Shown: positions 40,422 to 48,711 of the stretch, one piece after another
Layout: each line of letters opens with the position of its first letter
Numbering within the stretch: the first letter of the stretch is position 1
DNA from: Anabaena minutissima FACHB-250
Lineage (GTDB): Bacteria; Cyanobacteriota; Cyanobacteriia; Cyanobacteriales; Nostocaceae
Direction: 5' to 3'
Assembly (NCBI RefSeq): GCF_014697125.1
Contig: NZ_JACJRG010000044.1
Span: forward strand, 1-51,457
DNA length: 51,457 nt
Position numbers and translations under genes: made by a program
The notes under the pieces: model-generated
Databases searched by the model: none
What the model saw: the letters and a program-made list of their open reading frames with translations, nothing else
Told to the model about the DNA's origin: nothing

Positions 40422-40621
40422 GATTAAAGTACATCGGGATTCGCCAGCCTATGCTTCCGGGGCAGCGCAAATCAACGTCATGGGTCGGGCGCGTTTCTCC
40501 ATCTCTGGTTGCCAAGATACTCGGCGGATGGAATTATATTGGTTGGAGGAAGGCGATTGCATTGCTTTTGACAACAAGCAGCCGCATGGGATTGAACGGG
40601 TAGTAGGTGATAGGTGGTGTG
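40422..40621 (+). pseudogene. Fragment duplicating the oxygenase core
   Basis: This stretch repeats 38949-39148 of the oxygenase gene with scattered third-base changes: IKVHRDSPAYASGAAQINVM, then DNKQPHGIERVVGDRWC. Nothing before or after matches the gene, so it is a partial copy of about 66 codons with no start. The frame is still open and changes are largely silent, so it was once under selection or came from a related functional gene. Confidence 0.85.
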
Positions 40622-40635
40622 GCTCAATCCCAAAA

Positions 40636-41187
40636 TCAGTAACTAGCTTTGTCAAGTTGTGCAATCCACTGATTGATTTGGTCGCGTTTATCGGCACTTA
40701 GCCGCTCAATTGCTGCTTTAATAGCTGGTTTTTTATATATTTGCCATAAGCAAGAAAACATTTCCATATCTTGGCAAGCTTCTAAATACTCTGCTGTAGT
40801 TGACAAATTTTCTTCACTCAACCATTCCTTAGTTTCGTATTCATACTCAGCTTTCATTTTGTTAAGTCTGTCTTTTTCTAGATGAGATAACCTAGTCCAA
40901 ATAACTTTCTTCACATTGTCTGGACGACTAGACATAATTTTGGTCACGTCTAACCATTCTTGAGCGTTGCGAACACGGTAGGCTAAAAATTCTATGCTCT
41001 CATCAAATATTTCTTCTGGACAACCAAGTAGCTCAATAGCGTAAAGTAATTCTCTGAGATTTACTTCTTGGCAATTTAAAAACCAGTTTCTAATTGTAGA
41101 ATTATAGAAAATTAACTTTTTTTCTGGGCTTCTAAACTTGCGTTTTTTGGCTTGAATAATTGGCACAATTAAAATTGAACGGACTTC
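40636..41187 (-). pseudogene. Helicase gene, 3' part separated by an IS element
   Basis: The 183 codons from EVRSILIVPIIQAKKRKFRS to the stop continue exactly the frame of the helicase part at 42368-43675 when the ISKra4 element and one copy of AGGCGGAA are removed. The segment is helical and charged (ESIEFLAYRVRNAQEWLDVT, LSADKRDQINQWIAQLDKAS) with no motif I know. The open frame from 41271 includes 28 codons of IS sequence and is not a gene on its own. Confidence 0.88.
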
Positions 41188-41195
41188 AGGCGGAA

Positions 41196-42367
41196 GGGAG
41201 CATCCAGTTTTGGAAGATTTACCATTTATGGGAAAATGTAAAGGGAAAAAACCCTGTGCGATCGCTGACAATGAACCAAGAGAAACAAGAACGGATCAAA
41301 GCCTGCTTACAAGAATTGTCAACACTGCTGTATGAAGAAGCAGATAAAAGTAAGCTGACAGACCTCGAAGGCATAGAAAAAACAGTTCGCAGTCAAGTAT
41401 TAGAACTAGTCAGCCCAGAAATAGCCCTTTTTTTATCGAACAAAAAACTGGAACAAAAGTAGGTAAAACCAGGAAAATAAAAAGCCTAGTAGGGGAACTG
41501 AAATTAAAAGCTAAACAGCTTATTAGACTAGGTTTAAAGCCAAGAAGTCGCTTAAGTCCATTACTTCAAAAGTGCTGTTTGAGGTTATCAGCTAACGAAT
41601 CCTACCAAAAAGCAGAAATCGAGATTGAGGCATTGACAGGAGTAAAAGTTGGTCACTCAACACAACAACAACTAGTCCTGTCACAAGAAATTCAACTACC
41701 ACTTGCTAAACAATCAGTTTCAGAAGTTAGCGTAGATGGAGGAAAAGTCCGACTTAGGGGTAAACCGAAAGCAGGCTGTCACTGGCGAGACTATAAAACC
41801 GTTCGTCTGCAAGGGATTTACTATGGTGCGTTTTTTGATGACAACCAATCATTAATTGATTATGTCAATAGCCAGCGTCTAGTTAACCCGTTAGTCTGCT
41901 TAGGAGATGGTCATGATGGTGTATGGAATCTCGTCAAAGAGTTTGGTAAAAGTGAGAATTTTGAGCGTTGGGAAATTTTAGATTGGTATCATCTCAAGGA
42001 AAATCTTTACAAAGTGGGTGGCTCTTTAAAGCGACTCAAAGCAGCTGAAACTCTTTTATGGCAAGGTCAAGTTGAAGAAGCCAAGGCTTTATTTCATAAT
42101 TGCCGAGGCAAACAAGCTAAGAACTTCATCGCTTATCTCGAAAAACATTGCTCCCGTATTGTCAACTATAGCTATTACCAAGCTGAACAACTTTGTTCTA
42201 TTGGTTCTGGTGCAGTCGAGTCTGCTATTAAACAGATTGGAGCTAGGATGAAAATTTCTGGCGCACAGTGGAATGTTGGGAGTGTCAACCAAATCCTTTC
42301 TGTTCGTTGTGCTTATCTGAATGGTTTACTTGCTATTTGAGTGTTTCAGCCAAAAGTGGATGCTCCC
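41196..42367 (+). mobile_element. ISKra4-family element (ISMich2-like), 1172 bp, 8-bp target duplication
   Basis: Terminal inverted repeats GGGAGCATCCAGTTTTGG (41196-41213) and, at the right end, the complement of GGGAGCATCCACTTTTGG (42350-42367) differ at one base. AGGCGGAA flanks both sides (41188-41195 and 42368-42375). Length, target duplication and a two-frame transposase agree with the ISMich2 group of ISKra4. The perfect duplication and open frames suggest a recent insertion. Confidence 0.93.
41271..42340 (+). CDS. ISKra4-family transposase, made by -1 frameshift
   Basis: The first frame starts at ATG 41271 (MNQEKQERIKACLQELSTLL) and stops at 41462. The second runs from about 41435 to 42340 and holds the catalytic core: VSEVSVDGGKVRLRGKPKAG, LVCLGDGHDGVWNLVKEF, WEILDWYHLKENLYKVGG and IGSGAVESAIKQIGARMKIS. 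Switching back one base at T-TTT-TTA (41429-41435) joins them into one protein of about 356 residues. That heptamer is a canonical slippery site, so programmed frameshifting is more likely than mutation. Confidence 0.88.
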
Positions 42368-43675
42368 AGGCGGAACTTCTTTGAACTCAATATCAACGCT
42401 AGAAACAATTACTGGTACTCCATCATTTTCGCTAACAGAAGATTCCTCTAATACCCACTTAAAAGATTTACGGCAATTAGGACAATCTGCTTCATATTGG
42501 ATAACAAACTCTGCTGTCTTAGAATTAAAGTATTCTTTGGTACGAACTAAGGCAACCATTGGTTTGAAGACATGATGACAGTGGGGACAGCATCTCACCC
42601 CTTGGGTATCTGGGTCACAGGATACTGGGTCTAGACTCCATTTTCTGTTGTCACAGGGACGGCCTAGCCTAAACCAGTTATCAGTCATATCTAGGATAGT
42701 TGCAGATTCTTTTCCCAGTGCAGGACGCAATATTCTGCCAATCATTTGCAGCCAGAGAGTCACACTGCTAGTAGGTCGAGCAATCACCGCCGCACTAGAG
42801 TCGGGACAATCAAATCCCTCTGTCAAAATTGCACAATTACTAATGACCTGTGTTTGACCACTACGAAATCTATCTAAAATTGCTTTACGTTCATTATTAG
42901 GTGTTTCTCCGTGCAAATGTTCGCAGGTGATGCCATCAGCACAAAACACTGCTGCAATCTGTTGAGAGTGCTTGACGTTGACTGCAAAGATAACTGTCTT
43001 GTTACCAGGACAAAAATTTTTCCACTGCTTTAATACCTCAGAGGGTTTGTAGTCAGAAGCTACTTCTTCTAATTCTTTTTTGGTAAAGTCGCGTTTTTGA
43101 GGGACTTTGTGCTGGGAATATTTAAAGCCTGCGATTAATTTATAATCTGTCAAGTGTCCCAGGGCAATTAATTCTTTGGTCGTGATTGAGCAAATCAGGT
43201 GGTCAAAAATATCTCGCAATCCATAACCATCTTCCCGTCTTGGTGTGGCTGTCAGTCCCAAAATCAATGCATCTGGATAAGCATCTAACAATCTGCGGTA
43301 ACTATTGGCTGAAGCATGGTGCGCTTCATCAATGATGACAAGCTTGGCTGTCGGGTAAGTTTGACGGCGAGCAAGAGTTTGGATACTGGCTACTTGAATT
43401 AACGAATCAGTAGGCTTGTATCCGGCTTTGATGATGCCCGGTTGCACTTTTGTCACCGCCGCCAGTTTCTCTGTGGCCTGGGTAATCAACTCCTCTCTGT
43501 GAGCGACTACCAACACACCTGAACCCTCGGCTGTCAATTTAGATGCCACTGCTGCAAAGATAATAGTCTTGCCACCACCCGTGCTTAGTTGCAGCAATAC
43601 TTTTCTCATTCCATTCGACCATGTGGCGAAGGTTTTTGAAACTAAATCTTGTTGGTAATCGCGCAGACTGAACAT
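42368..43675 (-). pseudogene. Superfamily 2 helicase (DEAH-type), 5' part, split by the ISKra4 element
   Basis: The first 436 codons encode a complete helicase core: LRDYQQDLVSK, Walker A STGGGKT (about 32-38), DEAHHA, LTATPRREDGYGL, FAVNVKHSQQIA and QMIGRILRPA, then two zinc pairs, CCPHCHH and CPNCRK. This resembles the helicases of restriction or plasmid systems. The element then adds 13 foreign residues and a stop at 42326. Joined with 40636-41187 the gene would encode 619 residues in one open frame. The truncated form could still be an ATPase, but the C-terminal ~180 residues are lost. Confidence 0.9.
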
Positions 43676-43713
43676 TCTTGGTAATGGTCGCAGGAGTTCT
43701 ATCGAGAGATAAA

Positions 43714-44727
43714 CTATTTGTCTGTTTTTTCCTCACCCCCAAGCGGCTTTTTCTTCAGAATTGGTAATGGTGGCGGATTACTACCCTCTGTGTTGCCGCT
43801 TAATTTATCCTTTTTAGATGGTCGCAGCCAAAGGTGTTGATTCTTTTTAGACTGTTGCTGGACTGTGGCTTTATCTTGTTTGGAGGCTTTGAGAAATCTG
43901 GGTGCAGTTTCTAGGGGTGGCGCTGTGAGTGCCACAAAACCAAAAACATCACGCCCTGGTATAAATTTCGCTTTCATGGCCACAAATACTGCGTGTCCTT
44001 GCTCTTTTTTAGGGACTTTGGGATTAAATCTGAACGGTCTAACTAGTGCATCCTTCCATAGCAAGGGTAAATGACTGGACTTCATGAATTTCACCTTCCG
44101 GGCTGGTTCGGCTTGCTTAATATAGTCCAGTCTTTGGGGGCTAAAGTTGCGGAACACAGAGATGCAGGGAGTAGGGCAGACCGGGATAAACTGCCACAGT
44201 CCTGATATCTTAAACTCCAGGTCTTCTAACTCTCCTGAGATTGTCTCCTGGAATCGCCCTTTGTCAAACCCTACTAACTGAAAAGCTATTTTTAGCGGTT
44301 GCTCTCTGCGTGGAAAATGAATTGCCTTTGGATAAACTACTAAACGTTGAGTACGGTTGCCAGTAGTTTCTATTTCTCTCTTGAGAGCTTCAAATACTTT
44401 CAGTTTTCTCGGAATGTAGAAAAGGGGGTATTGATTTTGACCAATCGTAACAGTGCTGCTGCCAAGAGCATTTAGGTTTACCTCTCCCGTAATTACTCCA
44501 ACAGCTTGAAATATCGCTCCTGAAGCTTCAATATCATCTTTTGCTGAGTCTGTCTCAATATTTACTTGTTTATCATCTGTTGGGTTTTCCAGTAGGGGAT
44601 TTACCTCTACCTCGGTTGTCGAAAGTTCTTTTGATTGGATTTGAGCTACGTCTGCTTGCACAAACAGCTTCTCTTCTTGCAACTCAATCTCAGTATACTC
44701 CAAAGGCTTAGGTTCGTCAGATGCCAT
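43714..44727 (-). CDS. Hypothetical protein, about 337 residues
   Basis: ATG 44727 (MASDEPKPLEYTEIELQEEK) is preferred; a TTG at 44739 would add four residues. Residues 1-70 are acidic and probably disordered. Residues 75-270 form a beta-rich domain: FQAVGVITGEVNLNALGSST, RLVVYPKAIHFPRREQPLKI and GLWQFIPVCPTPCISVFRNF. The tail is basic (QQSKKNQHLWLRPSKKDKLS). It resembles the type of conserved proteins on Nostoc plasmids but I cannot name it. It lies 38 bases before the helicase gene and is likely co-transcribed with it. Confidence 0.65.
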   Translation of the reverse strand: MASDEPKPLEYTEIELQEEKLFVQADVAQIQSKELSTTEVEVNPLLENPTDDKQVNIETDSAKDDIEASGAIFQAVGVITGEVNLNALGSSTVTIGQNQYPLFYIPRKLKVFEALKREIETTGNRTQRLVVYPKAIHFPRREQPLKIAFQLVGFDKGRFQETISGELEDLEFKISGLWQFIPVCPTPCISVFRNFSPQRLDYIKQAEPARKVKFMKSSHLPLLWKDALVRPFRFNPKVPKKEQGHAVFVAMKAKFIPGRDVFGFVALTAPPLETAPRFLKASKQDKATVQQQSKKNQHLWLRPSKKDKLSGNTEGSNPPPLPILKKKPLGGEEKTDK

Positions 44728-44854
44728 GATGATTGTCAAAGTTTGCGAATCGCGGTCTAATTAAATCTTAGTGTCTACAATTATGATCACAAAATACCTA
44801 TTCCTTATGTTTAATGCTCCTTTATTAAACCCTATTGGCGAGACTATTTGTTGA

Positions 44855-45376
44855 TTAATCAATCTCAGTCACTAGCCATTGCCACTCGGTGACTACAGAT
44901 TGGGGAATATTTAGAACCAATGGCTTTTCGCCTTTAACTGGTACATAAAGTTTAAGGGCATCGGTGGTTGGCAATTTGGCTAAAACATCAGTTAAGTTAT
45001 ATTCCCCTACATTGGGAGCAGGTGCAGTTAAAGCGTAAGCGTCGGATGCACTTAACAATTTTCCTGATGTTGCCTCAATTTCTAATGGTTGGGGGTGGGC
45101 AATTTCAACTACACCCGGAAAACCCACCAAACGTAACCTTAAATCTCGAACTGGATTGTTGTAATTTTGTTTGAACAGTAGCACCTGCCAAGCGTAACCT
45201 TGTTTATCTTTAATCAATACTTGGGAGTGATAACGCAAAACACCAGGGGAATCATGATGTTGCCGCAGCAGTGCAAAGGCTTGTTCCACACTCCATCCAC
45301 TAAAAGTCAACGCTATCAGGATTACCAGGACGCAACGCCAGAAAAGGGAGTTAAATTTTCGCTGCAAGTGATACAT
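44855..45376 (-). CDS. DUF3122-like secreted protein
   Basis: From ATG 45376 the product of about 173 residues starts MYHLQRKFNSLFWRCVLVIL and IALTFSGWSVEQAFA, a signal peptide. The mature part begins LLRQHHDSPGVLRYHSQVLI and has GYAWQVLLFKQ and LRLRLVGFPGVVEIAHPQPL, the pattern I associate with the cyanobacterial DUF3122 family. It is probably exported to the periplasm or thylakoid lumen; the function is unknown. The longer frame from 45433 overlaps the upstream gene and is less likely. Confidence 0.72.
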   Translation of the reverse strand: MYHLQRKFNSLFWRCVLVILIALTFSGWSVEQAFALLRQHHDSPGVLRYHSQVLIKDKQGYAWQVLLFKQNYNNPVRDLRLRLVGFPGVVEIAHPQPLEIEATSGKLLSASDAYALTAPAPNVGEYNLTDVLAKLPTTDALKLYVPVKGEKPLVLNIPQSVVTEWQWLVTEID

Positions 45377-45387
45377 AAACTCAATTT

Positions 45388-45909
45388 TTATTTGACTGGG
45401 TGGTAAAGACTGTCTTTTTGAGAAAATTCCCATCCCGTACTCATAGGGTCGCGGTGGAGCGTATAGCTGAGAAATTCTTTGGGGGTGAGTTTTTCTCTTT
45501 CAGCAATTAGACTTTGGGGAGTAACACCGAGTCTTTGGGCTAAACTTTCATTTGTTCTGGGTTGTAGTTCGACTTGGGGTTGTTGGTGTGAGTACACTTG
45601 TCTGCGCGGTCTGTTGTTGTTGCTGTTATATCTCCCAGAGCTAATAGCCCTCTCCATCTGCTCCAGCTTCTTGGTGATTGTATCTAGTTTAGTTTCTAGA
45701 TTGGATTCCAATTTCTCCAGTTTCTCCTCCAATTTGCCTGAGTTATTGATATCAATACTGCTATCAAACTGGGCTATCAATTCCTCTAAAGCTTGCAACA
45801 AGGCAATTGTATGCCCTTGACGGTGCAACTTGGATAGTCTTTTTACTGCTGGAATTAAAGCAGTAGGCACACGAATCATTTCGCTTGGTGGGGTTTTTTG
45901 GTCAGTCAT
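45388..45909 (-). CDS. Hypothetical coiled-coil protein, 173 residues
   Basis: The product begins MTDQKTPPSEMIRVPTALIP, followed by AVKRLSKLHRQGHT, which resembles the ribbon-helix-helix start of small plasmid proteins. Residues 55-95 form a coiled coil (LEEKLEKLESNLETKLDTIT, KKLEQMERAI). A disordered Asn/Arg-rich part follows, then LAQRLGVTPQSLIAEREKLT, a helix-turn-helix-like segment. It may be a plasmid partition or DNA-binding factor; this is inference. Confidence 0.62.
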   Translation of the reverse strand: MTDQKTPPSEMIRVPTALIPAVKRLSKLHRQGHTIALLQALEELIAQFDSSIDINNSGKLEEKLEKLESNLETKLDTITKKLEQMERAISSGRYNSNNNRPRRQVYSHQQPQVELQPRTNESLAQRLGVTPQSLIAEREKLTPKEFLSYTLHRDPMSTGWEFSQKDSLYHPVK

Positions 45910-45963
45910 TTGATATCAAATTTGATAGCAATAAACTGATGATAGATGAAAATCGCTATTTTT

Positions 45964-46061
45964 CTCTAAGAAAAATGGAGAGGCGATCGCCTCCGGCGGG
46001 CGGTTACGCCATCGCTGACAAGCATTTTCTTAGAGGAAACTTAGGCGATGAGCTACGCCCC
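45964..46061. repeat. Inverted/dispersed repeat with central HIP1, upstream of nucA
   Basis: CTCTAAGAAAAATG (45964-45977) is inverted at CATTTTCTTAGAG (46023-46035), with the palindrome GAGGCGATCGCCTC between them. The right part, CATTTTCTTAGAGGAAA, plus about 20 further similar bases, recurs at 47561-47600. The region 45910-46162 holds no gene apart from this repeat and the promoter region of nucA. Confidence 0.75.
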
Positions 46062-46162
46062 ACTGTAGGTGATGGGTCGGTCATCACGCTTTGTAGTCAA
46101 AATCTGAAAACCGAGTCAAAAATGATGATGATTAATTTAATCTGCGATACTATCTAAAATTT

Positions 46163-47035
46163 ATGCGCTTAATCAGTCGTTGTCAGGCTTTGGCTATTAC
46201 CAGTGGTTTAATTGCTCTGTTGGGATGTTCACCAGCACCAAGCCAGCAACCAGCACCGACAATAGAAAAACCATTACAGGCGACACCCCAAGTCACTGCA
46301 CCTACAAAACCCTCAATCAGCCCCCACCTGTTGTTAGGCAATTCCAGTGGTGCTAGTGCAACTGTTGCTACTCCAGATAATTATTTAATGGTAAAAAACC
46401 AGTATGCACTCTCCTACAACCGAAGCAAAGGAACTGCCAATTGGGTAGCTTGGCAGCTTAACTCCTCATGGCTGGGAGATGCAGACAGACAGAATAATTT
46501 CCGTCCTGATAACACATTGCCTGCGGGTTGGGAGAGAATAACCCCAAGTATGTACTCTGGTTCAGGATATGACAGAGGGCATATTGCACCTTCAGCAGAC
46601 CGCACCAAGACAAAAGAGGATAATTCCTCAACTTTCCTCATGACCAACATGATGCCCCAAACACCCGATAACAACCGGAACACTTGGGGGAATTTAGAAG
46701 ATTATTGTCGAGAATTAGTCAGTCAGGGCAAAGAACTTTACATTATTGCTGGGCCTAGTGGTAGTCTTGGCGAACCCCTCAAAGGTAAAGTGACAGTTCC
46801 CAAATCCACTTGGAAGATTGTTGTCGTATTAGATAGCCCAGGCTCAGGGCTTAAGGGTATTACTGCTAATACTCGTGTAATTGCAGTGAATATTCCCAAC
46901 GACCCAGAATTAAATAATGACTGGAGGGCTTATAAAGTGAGTGTTGACGAATTAGAAAAGTTGACTGGTTACGATTTCTTGTCTAATATTTCCCCAAATA
47001 TTCAAGCCAGTATTGAAAGTAAAGTTGATAATTAG
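46163..47035 (+). CDS. nucA: NucA, secreted sugar-non-specific nuclease
   Basis: The 290-residue product has a lipoprotein-type signal (ISRCQALAITSGLIALLGC), a Pro/Thr-rich linker to about residue 65 and the DNA/RNA non-specific endonuclease domain with the DRGH motif in GYDRGHIAPSADR (catalytic His near residue 135), FLMTNMMPQTPDNNRNTW (metal-binding Asn) and LYIIAGPSGS. It degrades RNA and single- or double-stranded DNA outside the cytoplasm. The convergent downstream gene encodes its inhibitor NuiA, which confirms the identity. Confidence 0.95.
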   Translation: MRLISRCQALAITSGLIALLGCSPAPSQQPAPTIEKPLQATPQVTAPTKPSISPHLLLGNSSGASATVATPDNYLMVKNQYALSYNRSKGTANWVAWQLNSSWLGDADRQNNFRPDNTLPAGWERITPSMYSGSGYDRGHIAPSADRTKTKEDNSSTFLMTNMMPQTPDNNRNTWGNLEDYCRELVSQGKELYIIAGPSGSLGEPLKGKVTVPKSTWKIVVVLDSPGSGLKGITANTRVIAVNIPNDPELNNDWRAYKVSVDELEKLTGYDFLSNISPNIQASIESKVDN

Positions 47036-47043
47036 TAAATAGG

Positions 47044-47448
47044 TCAAGTTTCCACAACTTTAGTAGCAACACCAGCTAAATTTCCTGTGGGCGTTTCACC
47101 AATAACATAAACATCAATTTCTATCTTACCGAGGCGATAGACCTGTAAATTACTCAGGTTTTCTTTGAGTGTCTGCACAAGAGTTTGAAACCTATTGACG
47201 GTTTCCTTCTCTTCTTCCTCATGCCAATTTTCAGGAGTTGTTGCTACACCAAAAAAATCATCAACCCCTACGATTTTTTCAGGTGTGTCTATGGGATGAT
47301 TGGTCTGTTGTAAGATTTTTTCAGGTGTTGCAGGTGCAATATCAGACCACAAGAAAGCTTCACAAGGATATTCCGACTCGCTCATAAACAGCAAGCCGTC
47401 TGATGCTTGTTTTAGCTGTTCTAAAATTTCCGCATTAGTTTTAGTCAT
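47044..47448 (-). CDS. nuiA: NuiA, inhibitor of NucA
   Basis: From ATG 47448 the product of about 134 residues begins MTKTNAEILEQLKQASDGLL and ends VYRLGKIEIDVYVIGETPTG then NLAGVATKVVET, the known NuiA fold and termini. The C-terminal Thr and acidic residues are those that block the NucA active site by binding its metal. It is convergent with nucA, eight bases apart. It protects the cytoplasm from the nuclease before export. The longer frame from 47493 is not needed. Confidence 0.93.
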   Translation of the reverse strand: MTKTNAEILEQLKQASDGLLFMSESEYPCEAFLWSDIAPATPEKILQQTNHPIDTPEKIVGVDDFFGVATTPENWHEEEEKETVNRFQTLVQTLKENLSNLQVYRLGKIEIDVYVIGETPTGNLAGVATKVVET

Positions 47449-47560
47449 TATCACAATAATAAAGCGTAGTTTACCGCCGCAGGCATCGCTCAAACAGTAT
47501 CATTCATCCTGCCGTATATTCACCACACCCGTAAGTTGCATTCCACCGATGCGATGAGTG

Positions 47561-47600
47561 CCATTTTCTTAGAGGAAAAGTCAGCGATAAGCTACACTCC
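47561..47600 (+). repeat. Second copy of the CATTTTCTTAGAGGAAA repeat
   Basis: CCATTTTCTTAGAGGAAA followed by AGCGATAAGCTACACTCC resembles 46022-46061 in the same orientation, so the nucA/nuiA pair is framed by direct repeats. No gene is seen in 47494-47761. Confidence 0.65.
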
Positions 47601-47761
47601 GTCTTAAGAGCGACTAGAAACTAAATTTCACAACAGGATTTACTCAAGTTGAGGTTCATGATTATACTCATCAAGAGATAGGCTGTACTATCAAGTAGGA
47701 TAATCGCGATCGCTTAGGCGGCGCAGAGCATCGTCACTAAAAGTAGGATCATCTAAGAAGT

Positions 47762-48241
47762 ATGGCAAACTACCGCTTTTTGACTATTTGGCAATTAGAT
47801 GCGCCTATTGAGAAGGTTTGGGATGCAATTATCCATTCTGAACGCTGGCCAGATTACTGGAAAGCAGTCGAAAGCGTAGTTGAGCTACAGGTAGGTGAAC
47901 CTAGTGGGGTGGGGAACATTCGGCGTTTCACTTGGAAAACTCCCCTGTCCTATAAACTGGCCTTTGACACTTGCATTCAGAGAATTGATGCTCCTGTTTT
48001 AATGGAAGCAGTTGCCCACGGTGAAGTAGAAGGAGTGGGTTTATGGGAACTAGAACCAGTCGAAAATGGCACAATTGTTCGCTATACCTGGACTGTGAAA
48101 ACTACCAAACTTTGGATGAATCTACTAGCAATTTTCATTCGCCCTTTGATGGAATGGAATCACAACGTCATCATGCACCAAGGCGGCAAAGCAATGGCTC
48201 AACTCTTGAATGCACGTCTTTTGAAGAATGAATCATATTAG
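47762..48241 (+). CDS. SRPBCC-family (START-like) protein
   Basis: The 159-residue product has the SRPBCC pattern IWQLDAPIEKVWDAIIHSER, WPDYWKAVESVVEL, IRRFTWKTPLSYKLAFDTCI, VEGVGLWELEPVENGTIVRY and a long last helix WNHNVIMHQGGKAMAQLLNA. Such proteins bind hydrophobic ligands in a deep cavity; polyketide-cyclase or dehydrase activity is common in annotation but not shown here. A stand-alone gene with its own upstream region. Confidence 0.85.
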   Translation: MANYRFLTIWQLDAPIEKVWDAIIHSERWPDYWKAVESVVELQVGEPSGVGNIRRFTWKTPLSYKLAFDTCIQRIDAPVLMEAVAHGEVEGVGLWELEPVENGTIVRYTWTVKTTKLWMNLLAIFIRPLMEWNHNVIMHQGGKAMAQLLNARLLKNESY

Positions 48242-48266
48242 AAAAAGCTAGTAAACAGGCATCGCT

Positions 48267-48623
48267 TTACACGCTATCATCCATCCAGCCGCACTCAGAG
48301 TTTGGGCAGTCCCAATGCACCCTTGAGATATAGTCACGCTCATACTCAGCACCACATTGAGGACACTTGCCTGTAAACATTGGGTGAGTGTCGATAAGTT
48401 CTAACTGTTCCTCTGGTGTCAGTCGCTGTTGGGGCTGTAAAATCAGTTCGCCATTGTAGTAACTTGCGCCTTCTGGTTGCCACAGTTCTACAGGTTCGGC
48501 GTTGGGGTCTTCTCTGAAGTCTAGGCAACTATCACCGTCAACCCCACCAGGATGAACGGCACAGACGAGGTGGGAGTCATGGGCATAAAGGAGACAGCGA
48601 TCGCACATTGGGAGTTTTGGCAT
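48267..48623 (-). CDS. Zinc-ribbon protein, 118 residues
   Basis: The product begins MPKLPMCDRCLLYAHDSHLV and has two Cys pairs of zinc-ribbon form, MCDRC with VCAVHPGG near the start and KCPQCGAEYERDY with WDCPNSECGW at the end. The centre ELILQPQQRLTPEEQLELID is helical. Similar small proteins are common in filamentous cyanobacteria, function unknown to me. The gene is convergent with the SRPBCC gene. Confidence 0.72.
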   Translation of the reverse strand: MPKLPMCDRCLLYAHDSHLVCAVHPGGVDGDSCLDFREDPNAEPVELWQPEGASYYNGELILQPQQRLTPEEQLELIDTHPMFTGKCPQCGAEYERDYISRVHWDCPNSECGWMDDSV

Positions 48624-48711
48624 ATTACCAGTTATACACCCTGCTTTTTCCTCTCTTGATTTTTCTTTCTTCGGCGATCGCTCAAAGCAGTATCTCTTAA
48701 ATCCAAATACC

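Noticed and set aside
41160..41271. Upstream part of the first transposase frame and of the opposite helicase frame
   Set aside because: These extend beyond the IS end or into it; the frame before 41196 belongs to the interrupted helicase gene on the other strand.
45885..46157. 90-codon plus-strand frame (contains a YAIADKHFLRGNLGDELRP-like peptide)
   Set aside because: It is a translation of the dispersed repeat upstream of nucA, which gives such peptides at many cyanobacterial loci; no ribosome site.
48346..48528. Arg-rich minus-strand frame of 60 codons
   Set aside because: Out-of-frame shadow of the zinc-ribbon gene at 48267-48623.
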